This document shows, piece by piece, positions 8,538-18,356 of a DNA stretch of 49,544 bases. The first letter of the stretch is position 1; every line of letters begins with the position of its first letter. The DNA is from a virus. The notes beneath the pieces were generated by a model. It was not told where the DNA came from, made no database searches, and worked only from the letters and a program-made list of their open reading frames with translations. The stretch is taken from IMG/VR virus record IMGVR_UViG_3300032322_001560, positions 1 to 49,544 of that record; one strand, given 5' to 3'. Made by a program: the position numbers and the translations under genes.

Positions 8538-8831
8538 ATGGCCTGGGCCGCGCTGCAGACTCGCGTGAACACCGCTGTTTTGGAGGTGTTTGGAGAAACT
8601 GTGCGCGTTGCCGGGGTTGATGTGCAGGGCGACTTTCACGAGCCTGACGAAGCAATCGACACCGGGGACGGCTTGGCCGTCTGCCGCGTCCCTCGCGTTG
8701 TGATGCAAAGCGCATTGCTTCCTGCCGCCCCTGTTGGCAAGCCAGTGTTTGCGCGGTCGCGCGCCTTCACGATTGCCGATGCCCGCCACGATGGGCGCGG
8801 TATGGCCATCCTTGAACTGGAGGCGGCGTGA
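8538..8831 (+). CDS. Head-tail attachment protein, gpFII-like
   Basis: A 97-residue protein: LQTRVNTAVLEVFGETVRVAG, VDVQGDFHEPDEAID, DGLAVCRVPRVVM and a DARHDGRGMAILEL ending. The layout matches lambda gpFII (117), which caps the head and receives the tail. The ATG at 8538 is chosen over an upstream in-frame codon at 8451 because the latter lies deep inside the decoration gene. Its TGA overlaps the GTG start of the next gene. Confidence 0.68.
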   Translation: MAWAALQTRVNTAVLEVFGETVRVAGVDVQGDFHEPDEAIDTGDGLAVCRVPRVVMQSALLPAAPVGKPVFARSRAFTIADARHDGRGMAILELEAA

Positions 8832-9268
8832 ATTCGCTGCACTACGGTTTCCGCGACTTGTTTGCATCGCGCATCGGCGCGGCACCTGCATTGGTCGATG
8901 GCGGCGTGCTGGCCGGCAAACGTAGGCCCATGCCTGAAGCTGTCAACGCGCAGATTTTTGTTGACCTTGACGACAGCCCAGCGCTGCCGGTGACCGTCTC
9001 AAACATCGTTGAGTGGAACACCCGCATTCGCGTGCGCGTCCTGGCCCGCAGTGCTGGTGGAGTAGCAAGCGACACGCTGGCAGATCGTCACATGACATCT
9101 GCTTACGGGCGCGTGATGGCCGATCCGTACTTCAGCGGCGCTGCATTGCAGACAGACCCCGCAGGCATCGCCTGGAACACGCAAGACGAAGCCGACACCA
9201 CGGTTTCGGAATGCACCGCAGTTTTTACCGTCCGTCACCGCACGCCACGCGCGTCTGTGGCTGCTTGA
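8828..9268 (+). CDS. Tail terminator/minor tail protein, gpU-like
   Basis: A 146-residue protein starting at GTG in a GTGA overlap. ALPVTVSNIVEWNTRIRVRVLAR, ADRHMTSAYGRVMADPYFSG and a final SECTAVFTVRHRT strand resemble gpU-type tail terminators. These cap the tail tube and join it to the head. Position between the gpFII-like and tail-tube genes agrees with this role. Confidence 0.66.
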   Translation: MNSLHYGFRDLFASRIGAAPALVDGGVLAGKRRPMPEAVNAQIFVDLDDSPALPVTVSNIVEWNTRIRVRVLARSAGGVASDTLADRHMTSAYGRVMADPYFSGAALQTDPAGIAWNTQDEADTTVSECTAVFTVRHRTPRASVAA

Positions 9269-9288
9269 ACTTTTTATAGGAGCCAACC

Positions 9289-9750
9289 ATGGCCGTTCGT
9301 ACATCAGCCGGCAGCCTTCTCAAGATCAGCGCTGGCGTGCCTGCCACCTTCAACACTGCTGGCTATTCAGCACTGACCTACACAACCATCGGCGAAATCA
9401 CGGACTTTGGTGAGTTTGGGCGGGAATACACGCTGGTCACGCACAACCCGGTTGCTAACCGTGGAACCGTCAAGTTCAAAGGCAGCTTCAACGAGGGCAC
9501 CATGACCCTCCAGCTTGGCTTGGACACAGACGACGCCGGACAGATTCTTGCCAAGTCTGCTGTCAACAGCGACAACAACTACGCCTTTGAGATGACCACT
9601 CAGAACGGCGACAAGTACTACTTCCAAGCTCAGGTAATGAACTTCAAGGTGGGCGTCGGTGACGTGAACAAGATCACCAGCGCCACCATCATGGTCGAGA
9701 TCACCACCTCGAACACTGGTGTCGGCATCGTTGAGTCGTTGGCCGCCTGA
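9289..9750 (+). CDS. Major tail tube protein, gpV-like
   Basis: A 153-residue beta-rich protein with IGEITDFGEFGREYTLVTH, GTVKFKGSFNEGTMTLQLGLD and DKYYFQAQVMNFKVGVGDVN followed by a final ITSATIMVEITT strand. This is the tail-tube fold of gpV-type proteins, which stack as hexamers around the tape measure. A strong TAGGAG site lies 7 bp before the ATG, as expected for a highly expressed protein. Confidence 0.85.
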   Translation: MAVRTSAGSLLKISAGVPATFNTAGYSALTYTTIGEITDFGEFGREYTLVTHNPVANRGTVKFKGSFNEGTMTLQLGLDTDDAGQILAKSAVNSDNNYAFEMTTQNGDKYYFQAQVMNFKVGVGDVNKITSATIMVEITTSNTGVGIVESLAA

Positions 9751-9762
9751 TAGGGGAACAAA

Positions 9763-10269
9763 ATGCCTGCAACCGCTACCCTATCCGCCAGTATCGTCGG
9801 GCTGCTTTCTGGCACGGTTGACATCGGTGCTGTCGAGCATTCGCTGTCATACGGGCCAACCATTCCATTCAGCGACGGCACAGGCGCCAACCAGATCAAC
9901 CGCATCTGGGCCGACACGCGCACACTGGCCGCCAGCGCTACCGAAGACCTGGACCTGGCCGGCTCGCTGGTTGACGCCATTGGCCAGACGGTCACCTTTG
10001 CCAGGGTAAAGGCCATCCTGATTCGCCCGTCTGCCGCGAACACAAACAACGTCATTGTGGGTGGCGCTTCTGCCAACCAGTTTGTGACTTGGGTTGGCGG
10101 TGCTACTCACACCGTCACCGTGCGCCCTGGCGGCCTGTTTGCCATCGGCGCACCGGATGCCACCGCTTACGCAGTGACCGCTGGCACTGGCGACTTGCTG
10201 CGCATCGCAAACAGCAGCAGCGGCACGTCTGTCACTTACGACATTGTGATTCTCGGCGCCACAGCCTGA
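9763..10269 (+). CDS. Beta-rich virion protein of unknown role
   Basis: A 168-residue protein, all-beta in appearance: SANTNNVIVGGA, VTVRPGGLFAIGAPDATAY and SSGTSVTYDIVILGA. This C-terminal layout is common in small phage proteins next to tail-tube or capsid genes, and a surface or tail-tube decoration role is plausible. No catalytic motif is visible. It begins 12 bp after the tail tube gene with an AGGGGA ribosome site. Confidence 0.6.
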   Translation: MPATATLSASIVGLLSGTVDIGAVEHSLSYGPTIPFSDGTGANQINRIWADTRTLAASATEDLDLAGSLVDAIGQTVTFARVKAILIRPSAANTNNVIVGGASANQFVTWVGGATHTVTVRPGGLFAIGAPDATAYAVTAGTGDLLRIANSSSGTSVTYDIVILGATA

Positions 10270-10290
10270 CGCCACAACCCGCACCGACCT

Positions 10291-10324
10291 GGCGGGTGTC
10301 TCCACGTTGCGGTGGAGCGCCCGC
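10291..10324 (+). other. Intergenic two-part hairpin before the tail chaperone gene
   Basis: GCGGG (10292-10296) pairs with CCCGC (10320-10324), and CTCCAC (10300-10305) pairs with GTGGAG (10312-10317) around a 6-base loop. No T-run follows, so it is not a standard terminator. It may slow transcription or protect mRNA ends between the abundant tail-tube message and the scarce chaperone message. The rest of the 100-bp gap shows nothing else. Confidence 0.5.
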
Positions 10325-10369
10325 TAGGCACGGGCAAATAGCTTTACCCCACCGCAACGGAGAAGCACC

Positions 10370-10786
10370 TTGACTGAAGAAACCAAGCCCTTTGACCTGT
10401 CGGCGTATGAAGCGGCAGAAGTCGGCATCCTGTCTGTGGAAACGCCATCAGGTGAACCCATGCTGCACGCTGGCCAGCCTGTCCGCTTTCATCTGTACGG
10501 CCCTGGCAGTTCGCAGGCCGTAAGCATCACCGCCAAGCTGGACGCAGCAGCCCAGGCCCGCACTTTTGCGGCCCTGCGCGGCAAAGCCAACAAAGGCGCA
10601 GCCGACGAACAGAAGGCCGACCAAGTGACCAAGCTGGTGGCCTGCACCCGCGAAGTCGAAAACTTCCCGGTCCCTGGCGGCGCACGCGCCATCTACGAAA
10701 ACCCGCGCCTGGGCTACATCACGAACCAGGTGCAGCGTTTCCTGGATGACTGGGCAAATTTTCCGCCGCAGTCAGCGCAGAGCTGA
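10370..10786 (+). CDS. Tail assembly chaperone, gpG-like
   Basis: A 138-residue protein starting at TTG after CGGAG. The mid-part (VSITAKLDAAAQARTFAAL, KVTKLVACTREVENF-like) and the end (YENPRLGYITNQVQRFLDD) fit gpG-type chaperones, which wrap the tape measure during tail assembly. Lambda gpG is 140 residues. A slippery AAATTTT at 10756-10762 near the end allows a -1 shift into the T frame. Confidence 0.82.
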   Translation: MTEETKPFDLSAYEAAEVGILSVETPSGEPMLHAGQPVRFHLYGPGSSQAVSITAKLDAAAQARTFAALRGKANKGAADEQKADQVTKLVACTREVENFPVPGGARAIYENPRLGYITNQVQRFLDDWANFPPQSAQS

Positions 10787-11235
10787 CGCTTTACGCGCGG
10801 CAACTGGCATGGCTCAATGCAACACCCGAAGCCCCAGCAGGCAGCAGGCAGCAAGGCAGGCGCGCAGAGCGCCAGCCCACACGCCTACGCAGGCTCACAG
10901 AAGCCGGCGCTGACCCACCGTTGCCGCCAGTGCACAACGCTGGCCGGCTGCTTTCCATGTTGCTTGAGCTTGGTGTCGCCGGGTCCGGTGGCATGGGTGC
11001 CGCGCCCGTCTCCTGGGCCGAGATTGCTGAATGGCAACGGCTCACTGCCCATCCTTTGCAGCCCTGGGAAGCCCGCGCGATCAGGCTTGCCAGCGTTGAA
11101 TACGTCGGGCAGCTATCCAAGTCAACCGATCCCGGATGTCCGCCGCCATGGGCTGCAGAGCCAACCGAGGATGACCGCGAGCGTATTGCCAGCGGGCTGC
11201 GGGCCATGCTTTCCGCAAGCGCTAAACGAGGCTGA
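10370..11235 (+). CDS. Tail assembly chaperone gpGT-like -1 frameshift fusion
   Basis: The zero frame reads to AAATTTT (A AAT TTT, 10756-10762), a canonical -1 slippery heptamer. After slippage the ribosome reads TCC GCC GCA from 10762 in a frame open from 10750 to the TGA at 11233. The product would be about 288 residues, against 279 for lambda gpGT. The T part includes LTLYARQLAWLN, HNAGRLLSMLLELG and EAGADPPLPP. As in lambda, a minority GT product would link gpG to the tail tube protein. The downstream tape-measure ATG follows 3 bp after the T stop. Confidence 0.85.
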
Positions 11236-11238
11236 GGC

Positions 11239-14200
11239 ATGAGCACAAACATCGGCGTTACCCTTACCGCTGACGATCAGCAGTTGCTTGCGGTGCTGCG
11301 CAGCGTTGACGGGAAACTCGACGCGCTGGCGGCGTCAGCAAACGGCAGTTTCAACAGCGCTGGTACGGCTGCAGCGCGTGCGGCTACGCAAGTCAAAGCG
11401 CTTGAAGCGCAAACCGGCATGACTGCCAAGGGCATGAATGCTGCGCTGCGTACAGTGCCCGCGCAGTTCACCGACATTGTGACCAGCCTGCAAGCTGGCC
11501 AGCCCGCGCTGCAGGTTCTGTTGCAGCAGGGTGGACAACTGAAAGACACGTTCGGCGGCATTGTCCCGGCTTTCAAAGCCTTGGGCGGGTACGTGCTGGG
11601 CTTGCTGAATCCGTTCACCATCCTGGCGGGTCTAACCGCTGTGCTGGGCGGCTCGTTTCTGGCCGGTCGATCAGAGATGGAGAAAACCGCACGGCAGTTG
11701 ATCCTGTCCGGTGAAGCCGCTTTTGTTACCGCTGGTCAGATGCAATCCCTGGCGGCAGAGATAGACAACATTGGCGGCGGCACGCAGGGCAAAGCTGTTG
11801 AGGTACTGAATCAACTTGCTGCTGCAGGCATCAAGGGCACTACGGCGCTGCGCGACATGACCATGACGGCCATTGAGCTTGAGCGCGCGGGCGGGCCTGC
11901 GGTTGAGGAAACCGTCAAGGCAATGGCATTGCTTGGCAAAGACCCGGTGCAGGCCAGCATCGAACTGAACAAGACGACGAATTTCCTCACCCTGTCGCTG
12001 TTCAATCAGATCAAGGCATTGCAAGATCAGGGCCGAGCTACAGAAGCCGCAGCGCTTGCGCAGCGCGCGTACTCCGAAGAAATGAACCGCCGCATTCCTG
12101 CGCTGGAAGGCCATCTTGGATTGCTGGAGCGCGGATGGCGCAGCGTCACGACCGTTGCAAAAGAGACATGGGACGCGATGCTAGGCGTCGGGCGGCCCGA
12201 TACCACGCTGACAAACCTGGAACTGGCACAGCGCAAGCTGCAGGCGTCACAACAGGGCATCTACAGCCGAGACAAGGTGCCTGAGCGCACGCAAGAGGTC
12301 CGCGACCTTTCACGCCGCGCCGTTGTGGAAATGGAAGTGGCCGCCGCCCGTGGCCTGCAAGCCGAGCAGACACAGGCCGCCATCAAGGCAACCGGCGAAC
12401 TGAGCAAGTTCAACGAAAAGGCACTCACTGACCAGCAGAAGCTGACCCGCGAACTGACCGAGTACCGCCGCAATGTTGAGGCTGTCCGGGCCGGTGGCGG
12501 GACCGTTGACCCTGACCAAATCAAGCGGGTTGAGGCTGCAATCACGGAGAGCTACACCAAGAAGACCGCTGCGGCCAAAACCAACAACCAGGAAATCGAG
12601 CGCCAGATTGCGCTGATGCTGAAGCTGTCAGGCTTCACGACCAACTACGCGCAGGATGCGGCTGACATTGATGCCGCCGCAAAAAGCGGTTTCATCTCCC
12701 GCGAACGCGCCATAGAGCTTCAGCGCGAACTGCTGGAAATGCAGCCGCGTATGCGCGAGGAAAGCGAGCGCGACCTGAAGATGGCGACCGAGCGTGCTGC
12801 TGCGCGCAACAAAGAAAACCAGCAGATCGAGGACTACATTGAAAAGCAGCGCAGCGCAGAAAAGGCCGCTGCTGCATCGCTTGCGGCGCGAATCTCTGGG
12901 CTTGAGGACGAGGAACGCGCGGCGCAGTTGTCGGCAGCGCAGAACATTAGCCTTGCCCTGGCAATTGAAATGGTCGCCATCGCCAGGGCAGAAGAAAACC
13001 TTGAGAAGTTCCTGCCAGGGTCAGAGCCTTACATCGCCGTTGAGCGCGAGATTGAGGCCCGCAAGCGGCTGGCATCCATTGTCAGCAGCGCCGACGTGCG
13101 CGAGGCAAACAAGAAGGCAGCGGAAGACAGCGCCCGTGAGTGGGAGCGCGTCACAGACCAGATCGGCCAGACCCTGACTGATGCCATCTTCAACGGCGGC
13201 AAGTCGGCAAGCCAGTTGCTGAAAGACCTGTTCCGCACCTTGGTCCTGCGGCCCACTGTCCAGCCGATCCTGAACAACGCCGTCAAGACGATCATGGATA
13301 CGGTCCAGAAATGGATGGCGCAGGCATTCCAGTCCAGCGGCAACATGGCCGGCACGGGCGGCAACAGCATGGGTGGTTTGCTGCAGTTGTTTGGTGGCGG
13401 TGACAGTGGTTCTGGAATGCTGGGGACGATACTGAAGCAGTACGGCAGCAGTGCAAAAGCATTCCTTGGCATCGGACAAGGAACAGCGACAGGCGCCACC
13501 AATGCCGCTTTGGCAGAGTCTGCTGTAGGTACAGCCGGATACGGCGCCAGCAGCGCCAGCGCATCGGGCATGAGCGTTGCCGGGTACGCTGCAATCGCAG
13601 CAGCGGCTTACATCGGCGCCACGGCAATTGCACAACTCATCGGCCGTGGTGCGCCACAGGTTGAGGGCCGCAACATTGTCGGCACTGTCGGCGGTGGCGG
13701 GTTTGATGGCACCTTCAATGAGCGTGTGCGCGAAAAAGGCGGTTGGCTGCGCAGCGACAAGGTTTACACCATCACGAGCGGTGTATCTGACCAAGTTGTC
13801 GCAGCCATCAACGACATGGCCGGCAAGGTCCGTGAGACTGCCAGCGGCTACGCTGAGGCGCTTGGGTTGCCTGCTGACGCAATCAAAGCCTTTTCAAAAG
13901 CCATCGACGTTGATGTCACCTTCAGCACCCCAGAGGAATCCGCAAAACGGGTTGAGGAAGCCCTGCGCGGTTACGCCGATGGTGTGTTCGCCACCTTTGA
14001 CAGCGCCGTCGAAAAGTTCCGCCGCCTGGGTGAGACAAGCGAACAAGTATTGTCCCGCCTGGCCACGCTGCAGAACTTCAGTACCGACCTAAACGCCCTT
14101 GGCGGCGTGTTCAGCCGCGTGGCCGGGCTAAGCGTGTCGGCACGCGAGGGTTTCATCGCCATGGCAGGCGGCATGGATGCGCTGCGCTCGCAGGCAAAGA

Positions 14201-14664
14201 GCTTTGTAGAAAACTACTACAGCCGCGACGAAGTGGCCGGCGTCAAGGCCCGCGAAATCAAGGACGCGCTGGCAGCGGTTGGGATCACAGGCGACATCAG
14301 CACAAAAGACCAGTTCCGCGCGCTTGTCGAAAACAGCGGCAACACGCCCGAGCAGTTGGCTACGCTTCTGCAGGCGCAAGGCAGCTTTGCAGACGTGGCC
14401 GCGTACATTGAAGAAGTGGGCGGGTCGCTTGCATCGCTGTCAGCGCTGGCACCACAAATGGGCGTCATCGGGGGGCTGTTCACACCCGCAGAACAAGCCC
14501 AAGTCGCAGCAACAAACGCAGTCCAAACCGCTGTCGAGCAGGTGCGTGACGCCATCGTAGAGCTTGGCAATTCGATGACCACCGGAACACCAAGCTACGG
14601 CTCTGCCGAGTATTGGGAAACGACCGTCGATGATGGCAGCCGCACATCAACAGGTGGCGACTGA
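11239..14664 (+). CDS. Tail tape measure protein
   Basis: A 1141-residue protein whose length sets tail length (lambda gpH is 853, so a longer tail is expected). The N-terminal part has TAAARAATQVKALEAQTGM, then AQFTDIVTSLQAGQPALQVL and a hydrophobic stretch (about 113-142), the usual lambda-type tape-measure opening. The middle is long charged coiled coil (about 340-640). A glycine/alanine-rich hydrophobic region follows (about 690-800). It likely exits with the DNA to help cross the inner membrane. Confidence 0.93.
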   Translation: MSTNIGVTLTADDQQLLAVLRSVDGKLDALAASANGSFNSAGTAAARAATQVKALEAQTGMTAKGMNAALRTVPAQFTDIVTSLQAGQPALQVLLQQGGQLKDTFGGIVPAFKALGGYVLGLLNPFTILAGLTAVLGGSFLAGRSEMEKTARQLILSGEAAFVTAGQMQSLAAEIDNIGGGTQGKAVEVLNQLAAAGIKGTTALRDMTMTAIELERAGGPAVEETVKAMALLGKDPVQASIELNKTTNFLTLSLFNQIKALQDQGRATEAAALAQRAYSEEMNRRIPALEGHLGLLERGWRSVTTVAKETWDAMLGVGRPDTTLTNLELAQRKLQASQQGIYSRDKVPERTQEVRDLSRRAVVEMEVAAARGLQAEQTQAAIKATGELSKFNEKALTDQQKLTRELTEYRRNVEAVRAGGGTVDPDQIKRVEAAITESYTKKTAAAKTNNQEIERQIALMLKLSGFTTNYAQDAADIDAAAKSGFISRERAIELQRELLEMQPRMREESERDLKMATERAAARNKENQQIEDYIEKQRSAEKAAAASLAARISGLEDEERAAQLSAAQNISLALAIEMVAIARAEENLEKFLPGSEPYIAVEREIEARKRLASIVSSADVREANKKAAEDSAREWERVTDQIGQTLTDAIFNGGKSASQLLKDLFRTLVLRPTVQPILNNAVKTIMDTVQKWMAQAFQSSGNMAGTGGNSMGGLLQLFGGGDSGSGMLGTILKQYGSSAKAFLGIGQGTATGATNAALAESAVGTAGYGASSASASGMSVAGYAAIAAAAYIGATAIAQLIGRGAPQVEGRNIVGTVGGGGFDGTFNERVREKGGWLRSDKVYTITSGVSDQVVAAINDMAGKVRETASGYAEALGLPADAIKAFSKAIDVDVTFSTPEESAKRVEEALRGYADGVFATFDSAVEKFRRLGETSEQVLSRLATLQNFSTDLNALGGVFSRVAGLSVSAREGFIAMAGGMDALRSQAKSFVENYYSRDEVAGVKAREIKDALAAVGITGDISTKDQFRALVENSGNTPEQLATLLQAQGSFADVAAYIEEVGGSLASLSALAPQMGVIGGLFTPAEQAQVAATNAVQTAVEQVRDAIVELGNSMTTGTPSYGSAEYWETTVDDGSRTSTGGD

Positions 14665-15179
14665 TGCGAACCCTATCCACGGCACACAGTAACGCACTCA
14701 CCGGACCCGTACAGCGCCCGGCGTACTTGATTCAACTCAACTACTCCACTATTCAGCGATGGTCTTCGCACGACACGGTTAGCTGGAACAGCCAGACGTG
14801 GACAAAGTTTGACATCACGGTCGAGGGATTGCAGGTGCAGGCCCTGTCTGTGCGCGGAACCTTGGTTGCAGGCAATGCCGACGACGTGGCCGGTGCGTTT
14901 GTGATTGCACAGGGCATCCAAGACATTCCAATCACGATCTACGGGTATGACGCTGCGGCCACATCATCCGGCGATGTTGTGCTGCTGGCGTCAGCAGTTG
15001 GCGGCACCGCAGAAGTCGGCTTGTCCGAGGTTCGTGTGTCTCTGCGCCATCGGTCTGAGTTTCAGCAGTCCCCACGCACCTACGTCAACGCGGCAAACGG
15101 GTTCACCGTCTTGCAGTCCCCTGGCACTGTGATCCGTGTGAACGGCCAGGACATTAAGCTAGCACGGAGGGACAGGTAA
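14664..15179 (+). CDS. Minor tail/tail-tip assembly protein
   Basis: A 171-residue beta-rich protein. RPAYLIQLNYSTIQRWSSHD, then WNSQTWTKFDITVEGLQVQ and a repeat of strands ending VSLRHRSEFQQSPRTYV. It sits where lambda has M/L-type tail-tip proteins and overlaps both neighbours by one base (ATGA-like junctions). A distal-tail or hub adaptor role is inferred from position and from the dual-strand pattern seen in such proteins. No zinc-cluster cysteines are present. Confidence 0.6.
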   Translation: MRTLSTAHSNALTGPVQRPAYLIQLNYSTIQRWSSHDTVSWNSQTWTKFDITVEGLQVQALSVRGTLVAGNADDVAGAFVIAQGIQDIPITIYGYDAAATSSGDVVLLASAVGGTAEVGLSEVRVSLRHRSEFQQSPRTYVNAANGFTVLQSPGTVIRVNGQDIKLARRDR

Positions 15180-18100
15180 TGGCTATCCGTGCCCTTCCGT
15201 GGGCGACCCTCACCATCCCTGCAGCCAAGCGCCTAAACGGCGTGGCCAGCGATGCCGACAAGCGCCAGATCAGCGTGGCCGGCGCCAACAGTGTTGTGCC
15301 GCTAACCTACGGGCAGGACCGAATCGGCGCCTTGATTTTGAACGTCGGTGCGCCTGAGCCTGGCGACACTACCACGCTCCTGATTCAAGTGCTGTGGGGC
15401 TTTGCGGGCTCTGCGTTGTCTGATGTCAAGTTGAACGGCCAAGCCTTGCCTGGTGGCGCGACGGTCACGACCTACCTCGGCACGCAGACGAGCGCAGACT
15501 CCACGGTTGTCGCTGCTTTTGCCGAATACGGCATCACGTACACCGACACCCTGGAAGGCTATGCCTACAGCGTGATAAGCGTGCCGCAGTCTGCTGTGAG
15601 CACCGAAATTCAAGTGACCGGGTTGTTTTCTGGCCGCAAGCTGTACGACCCACGAAAAGACAGCACCGCAGGCGGCAGCGGATCACACCGGCTGGCCACG
15701 CCAAGCACCTGGGAATACAGCGACAACCCGGCCCTGGCTCTGGGTGACTTTCTGCGCTCTACGGTCTACGGCGCGAGCGAAACCGTCAACTGGGCAACGG
15801 TGGCCACAACAGCCGATGCCAACGATGCATTGATCGGAAGCCCAAGCGAAAAGCGCCGCACCGTAGGCGTCACGTTTTCGTCGGTGTCTGGCGTTACGGA
15901 CATTGCTGAAGCCCTGCGCGCCTATGCCGGGTGTTTTCTGCTGCCAGGCCCCAGCGGAATCAAGCTGGTGCCAGATCAGGATGACAGCTATGTGGCCACG
16001 TATGCCCACGCTGACGGCACGATTGCAAGCATTGCGCCGCTGACCCTGCGCGACCTTGGGAACAGTCCAACGGTGGTCGAAGTCATCTACACCGACACCA
16101 CCGAAACGCCCTGGCGCGATGCGTCGGCCTATGCTGAACTGGCTGGCGTTGGGTCAACGAAGCCATACCGGCTGTCGCAGGTGCGAATGCCTGGGGTGAA
16201 GCGATTCAGCCAAGCCAAGCGGGAAGCCATCGAGCGCCTGAACAAGCTCACGCTCCAGGACGTGTCCACGCAGATTGAGGTTTTCGACATCGGCGTGCGC
16301 CATGAAGTCGCGGACATCATCCGGGTTACGCACCCCATCGGCCTGAGCCTGAACAAGTTTCGCATCACAGAGATTCAGAACCCTGCCGCTGGCCGGTGGC
16401 TGTTGTCGTTGATTGAGCACGACGCGGCAAGCTACAGCGACAGCGTGACCACGGCGCCGACGTACAACGGATTCCCGCCAGACATCAGCGGGCCGGTTGC
16501 CCCGGTTGAAGGACTGTCCAGTCTGGTGCTGACGATCTACGCGCAGTACCCGACTGTTCCGGTTTGCCCCACGGGTGGCACCTACACCTTCACGGGCGAT
16601 GTCTTTGTGCCGCCAAGCCCATCGGCAGGATCAACGGTTGCATGGACGGCAGCAAGCGGCACAACTCTGACCTTGACGGACAGCGGCAGAACGGCAGAGG
16701 TCGCATCCGGCACAGGTGTCCGCACTTTTGGCGGCAGTCCAAGCTATGCCACCGGGGCCAGCGACAAACGTTATTTTGAAATCGTCTACATCAACTCTGG
16801 ATCTTTTGGGGATGGCGTCCGCGACGAGTACGGTCTTGCGACGGTAGGCAACATTCCTGGCAACGAACCATCAAATTCAGGCATCGGCTACCGGCGCGCA
16901 GGCAATGTGCGAGTAAACACGTCGGTGGTTGTTTCTGGTGCCGCGCTGGCTGCAAACGATGTCATCGGGTTTGCGTTTGACCTATCCAGCCGCAAAGTCT
17001 GGGTGTCGCTCAATGGGGTCTGGCTAGCATCAGGCGACCCAGCGGCAGGAACTGGGCAACAAGGCACGCTTAGCGCTGGCACGTATCAGCCGCAAGTGTC
17101 TTCAGAATCTGGCAGCGCGTGCAAAGTAACGCTCAACGCCAAGACATCGCAACTGACATACGCGCCGCCGACCGGGTTTGTCGCTTGGGGCTTAGATGAT
17201 GGCCCTACGTGGTCAAGAGAGCAGCCGGCATCCAGCACGACGCCCACATGGAAAACCGACGTGCTTGTCGCCACGCGCACGCCCGGCACTGCAATACCAA
17301 TCGGCACCAGCCCTAATGCAGACTGGACATGCCCGCCAGTCAGGAACGCGCAGATTGCACCCACTACCGCCACCGTGACCCTGGTTCGTCGCACGACGAC
17401 ATCAACGCCACCAGCGTTGCCATCGGCTGATGTGACCTACACCTTTGCCACCGGGGTAGCCACGGGCCTGACGGAATCGTGGGTGCAGACCCTGCCGACA
17501 AGCGGAGGCTCTTACAGGTGGGCGACTACCGCCACTGCATCGTCAACTACGGCCACTGACTTGATTGCACCGTCTGAATGGAACGGGCCGCGCATCACAT
17601 CGCAGGACGGCGAAAACGCCGACACCTACGAGGTGTCATTTAGCCCAGCGACGATCATTGCAGAGGCGCATGTGGGCGGGTTCGTGCCGTCGTTCGCTGG
17701 CCTGACCACGACAGCTACGCTCAAGCGCAATGGGACCACGGAAACGGGCGACTGGACCGTGACCGTGCTGTCGCATCCGCACGCTGCGGCTTCGGTGGCC
17801 GGCGCGCTTATCTCGCTTACGAGCATGGCGGCCTTTATCAGCGCCGTAACGCTGACGGTCGAGTTCACGCGCTCAGGCTTCCCGAAGTTGATCCGCAGCC
17901 TGGGCGTGTCCAAAGTGCAGAACTTGGGCGTCAACGGCATCAACCCGCTTGTGCTGACATCCCCTATCGGCGCATCGTCCTACACGACATCCGCCAGGTA
18001 CATCGGTTGGAAGTTCCAACCAAATGGGCTGTTATACGGCGGCATCAAAACAGGGGCCGGTGCGTGGTCTTGGGGGGCGATACACGACTACTGGGCGCTG

Positions 18101-18355
18101 CCTGTTACCAGCGGGTTTGGTGATGACTACTCGCTGCTCATTACTGAGGAATACAACTACAGCACGGTCAACGAGCTAATAGGCATTGACCTTGCGGACC
18201 CTGTGCCGTTGTCTAGCGATGTGATCTTTGGTTGGCGGCTGGCTGAAGGGCCATCTGTCTTGCGGGTGGGCTTCCGAATTTTCATCATTGATTATTTAGG
18301 CGTGTCTGTTGACATAGGGGTAATGAAGATGAGTTGGACCATGGACGGGCCGTGA
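15179..18355 (+). CDS. Central tail tip (gpJ-like) protein with inserted SPRY domain
   Basis: A 1058-residue protein. The first 430 residues (NSVVPLTYGQDRIGALILN, LLIQVLWGFAGSALSDVKLN, and a baseplate-hub part with DIAEALRAYAGCFLLPG and VKRFSQAKREAIERLN) are gpJ-like tail tip. Residues about 515-670 read KRYFEIVYIN, GIGYRRAGNVRVN, NDVIGFAFDLSSRKVWVSLN and GVWLASGDPAAGTG, a clear SPRY/B30.2-type beta sandwich that probably contacts a surface ligand. The rest is fibronectin-like beta repeats, with the last 120 residues in lower-GC DNA. It likely decides host recognition. Confidence 0.85.
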   Translation: MAIRALPWATLTIPAAKRLNGVASDADKRQISVAGANSVVPLTYGQDRIGALILNVGAPEPGDTTTLLIQVLWGFAGSALSDVKLNGQALPGGATVTTYLGTQTSADSTVVAAFAEYGITYTDTLEGYAYSVISVPQSAVSTEIQVTGLFSGRKLYDPRKDSTAGGSGSHRLATPSTWEYSDNPALALGDFLRSTVYGASETVNWATVATTADANDALIGSPSEKRRTVGVTFSSVSGVTDIAEALRAYAGCFLLPGPSGIKLVPDQDDSYVATYAHADGTIASIAPLTLRDLGNSPTVVEVIYTDTTETPWRDASAYAELAGVGSTKPYRLSQVRMPGVKRFSQAKREAIERLNKLTLQDVSTQIEVFDIGVRHEVADIIRVTHPIGLSLNKFRITEIQNPAAGRWLLSLIEHDAASYSDSVTTAPTYNGFPPDISGPVAPVEGLSSLVLTIYAQYPTVPVCPTGGTYTFTGDVFVPPSPSAGSTVAWTAASGTTLTLTDSGRTAEVASGTGVRTFGGSPSYATGASDKRYFEIVYINSGSFGDGVRDEYGLATVGNIPGNEPSNSGIGYRRAGNVRVNTSVVVSGAALAANDVIGFAFDLSSRKVWVSLNGVWLASGDPAAGTGQQGTLSAGTYQPQVSSESGSACKVTLNAKTSQLTYAPPTGFVAWGLDDGPTWSREQPASSTTPTWKTDVLVATRTPGTAIPIGTSPNADWTCPPVRNAQIAPTTATVTLVRRTTTSTPPALPSADVTYTFATGVATGLTESWVQTLPTSGGSYRWATTATASSTTATDLIAPSEWNGPRITSQDGENADTYEVSFSPATIIAEAHVGGFVPSFAGLTTTATLKRNGTTETGDWTVTVLSHPHAAASVAGALISLTSMAAFISAVTLTVEFTRSGFPKLIRSLGVSKVQNLGVNGINPLVLTSPIGASSYTTSARYIGWKFQPNGLLYGGIKTGAGAWSWGAIHDYWALPVTSGFGDDYSLLITEEYNYSTVNELIGIDLADPVPLSSDVIFGWRLAEGPSVLRVGFRIFIIDYLGVSVDIGVMKMSWTMDGP

Positions 18356-18356
18356 C

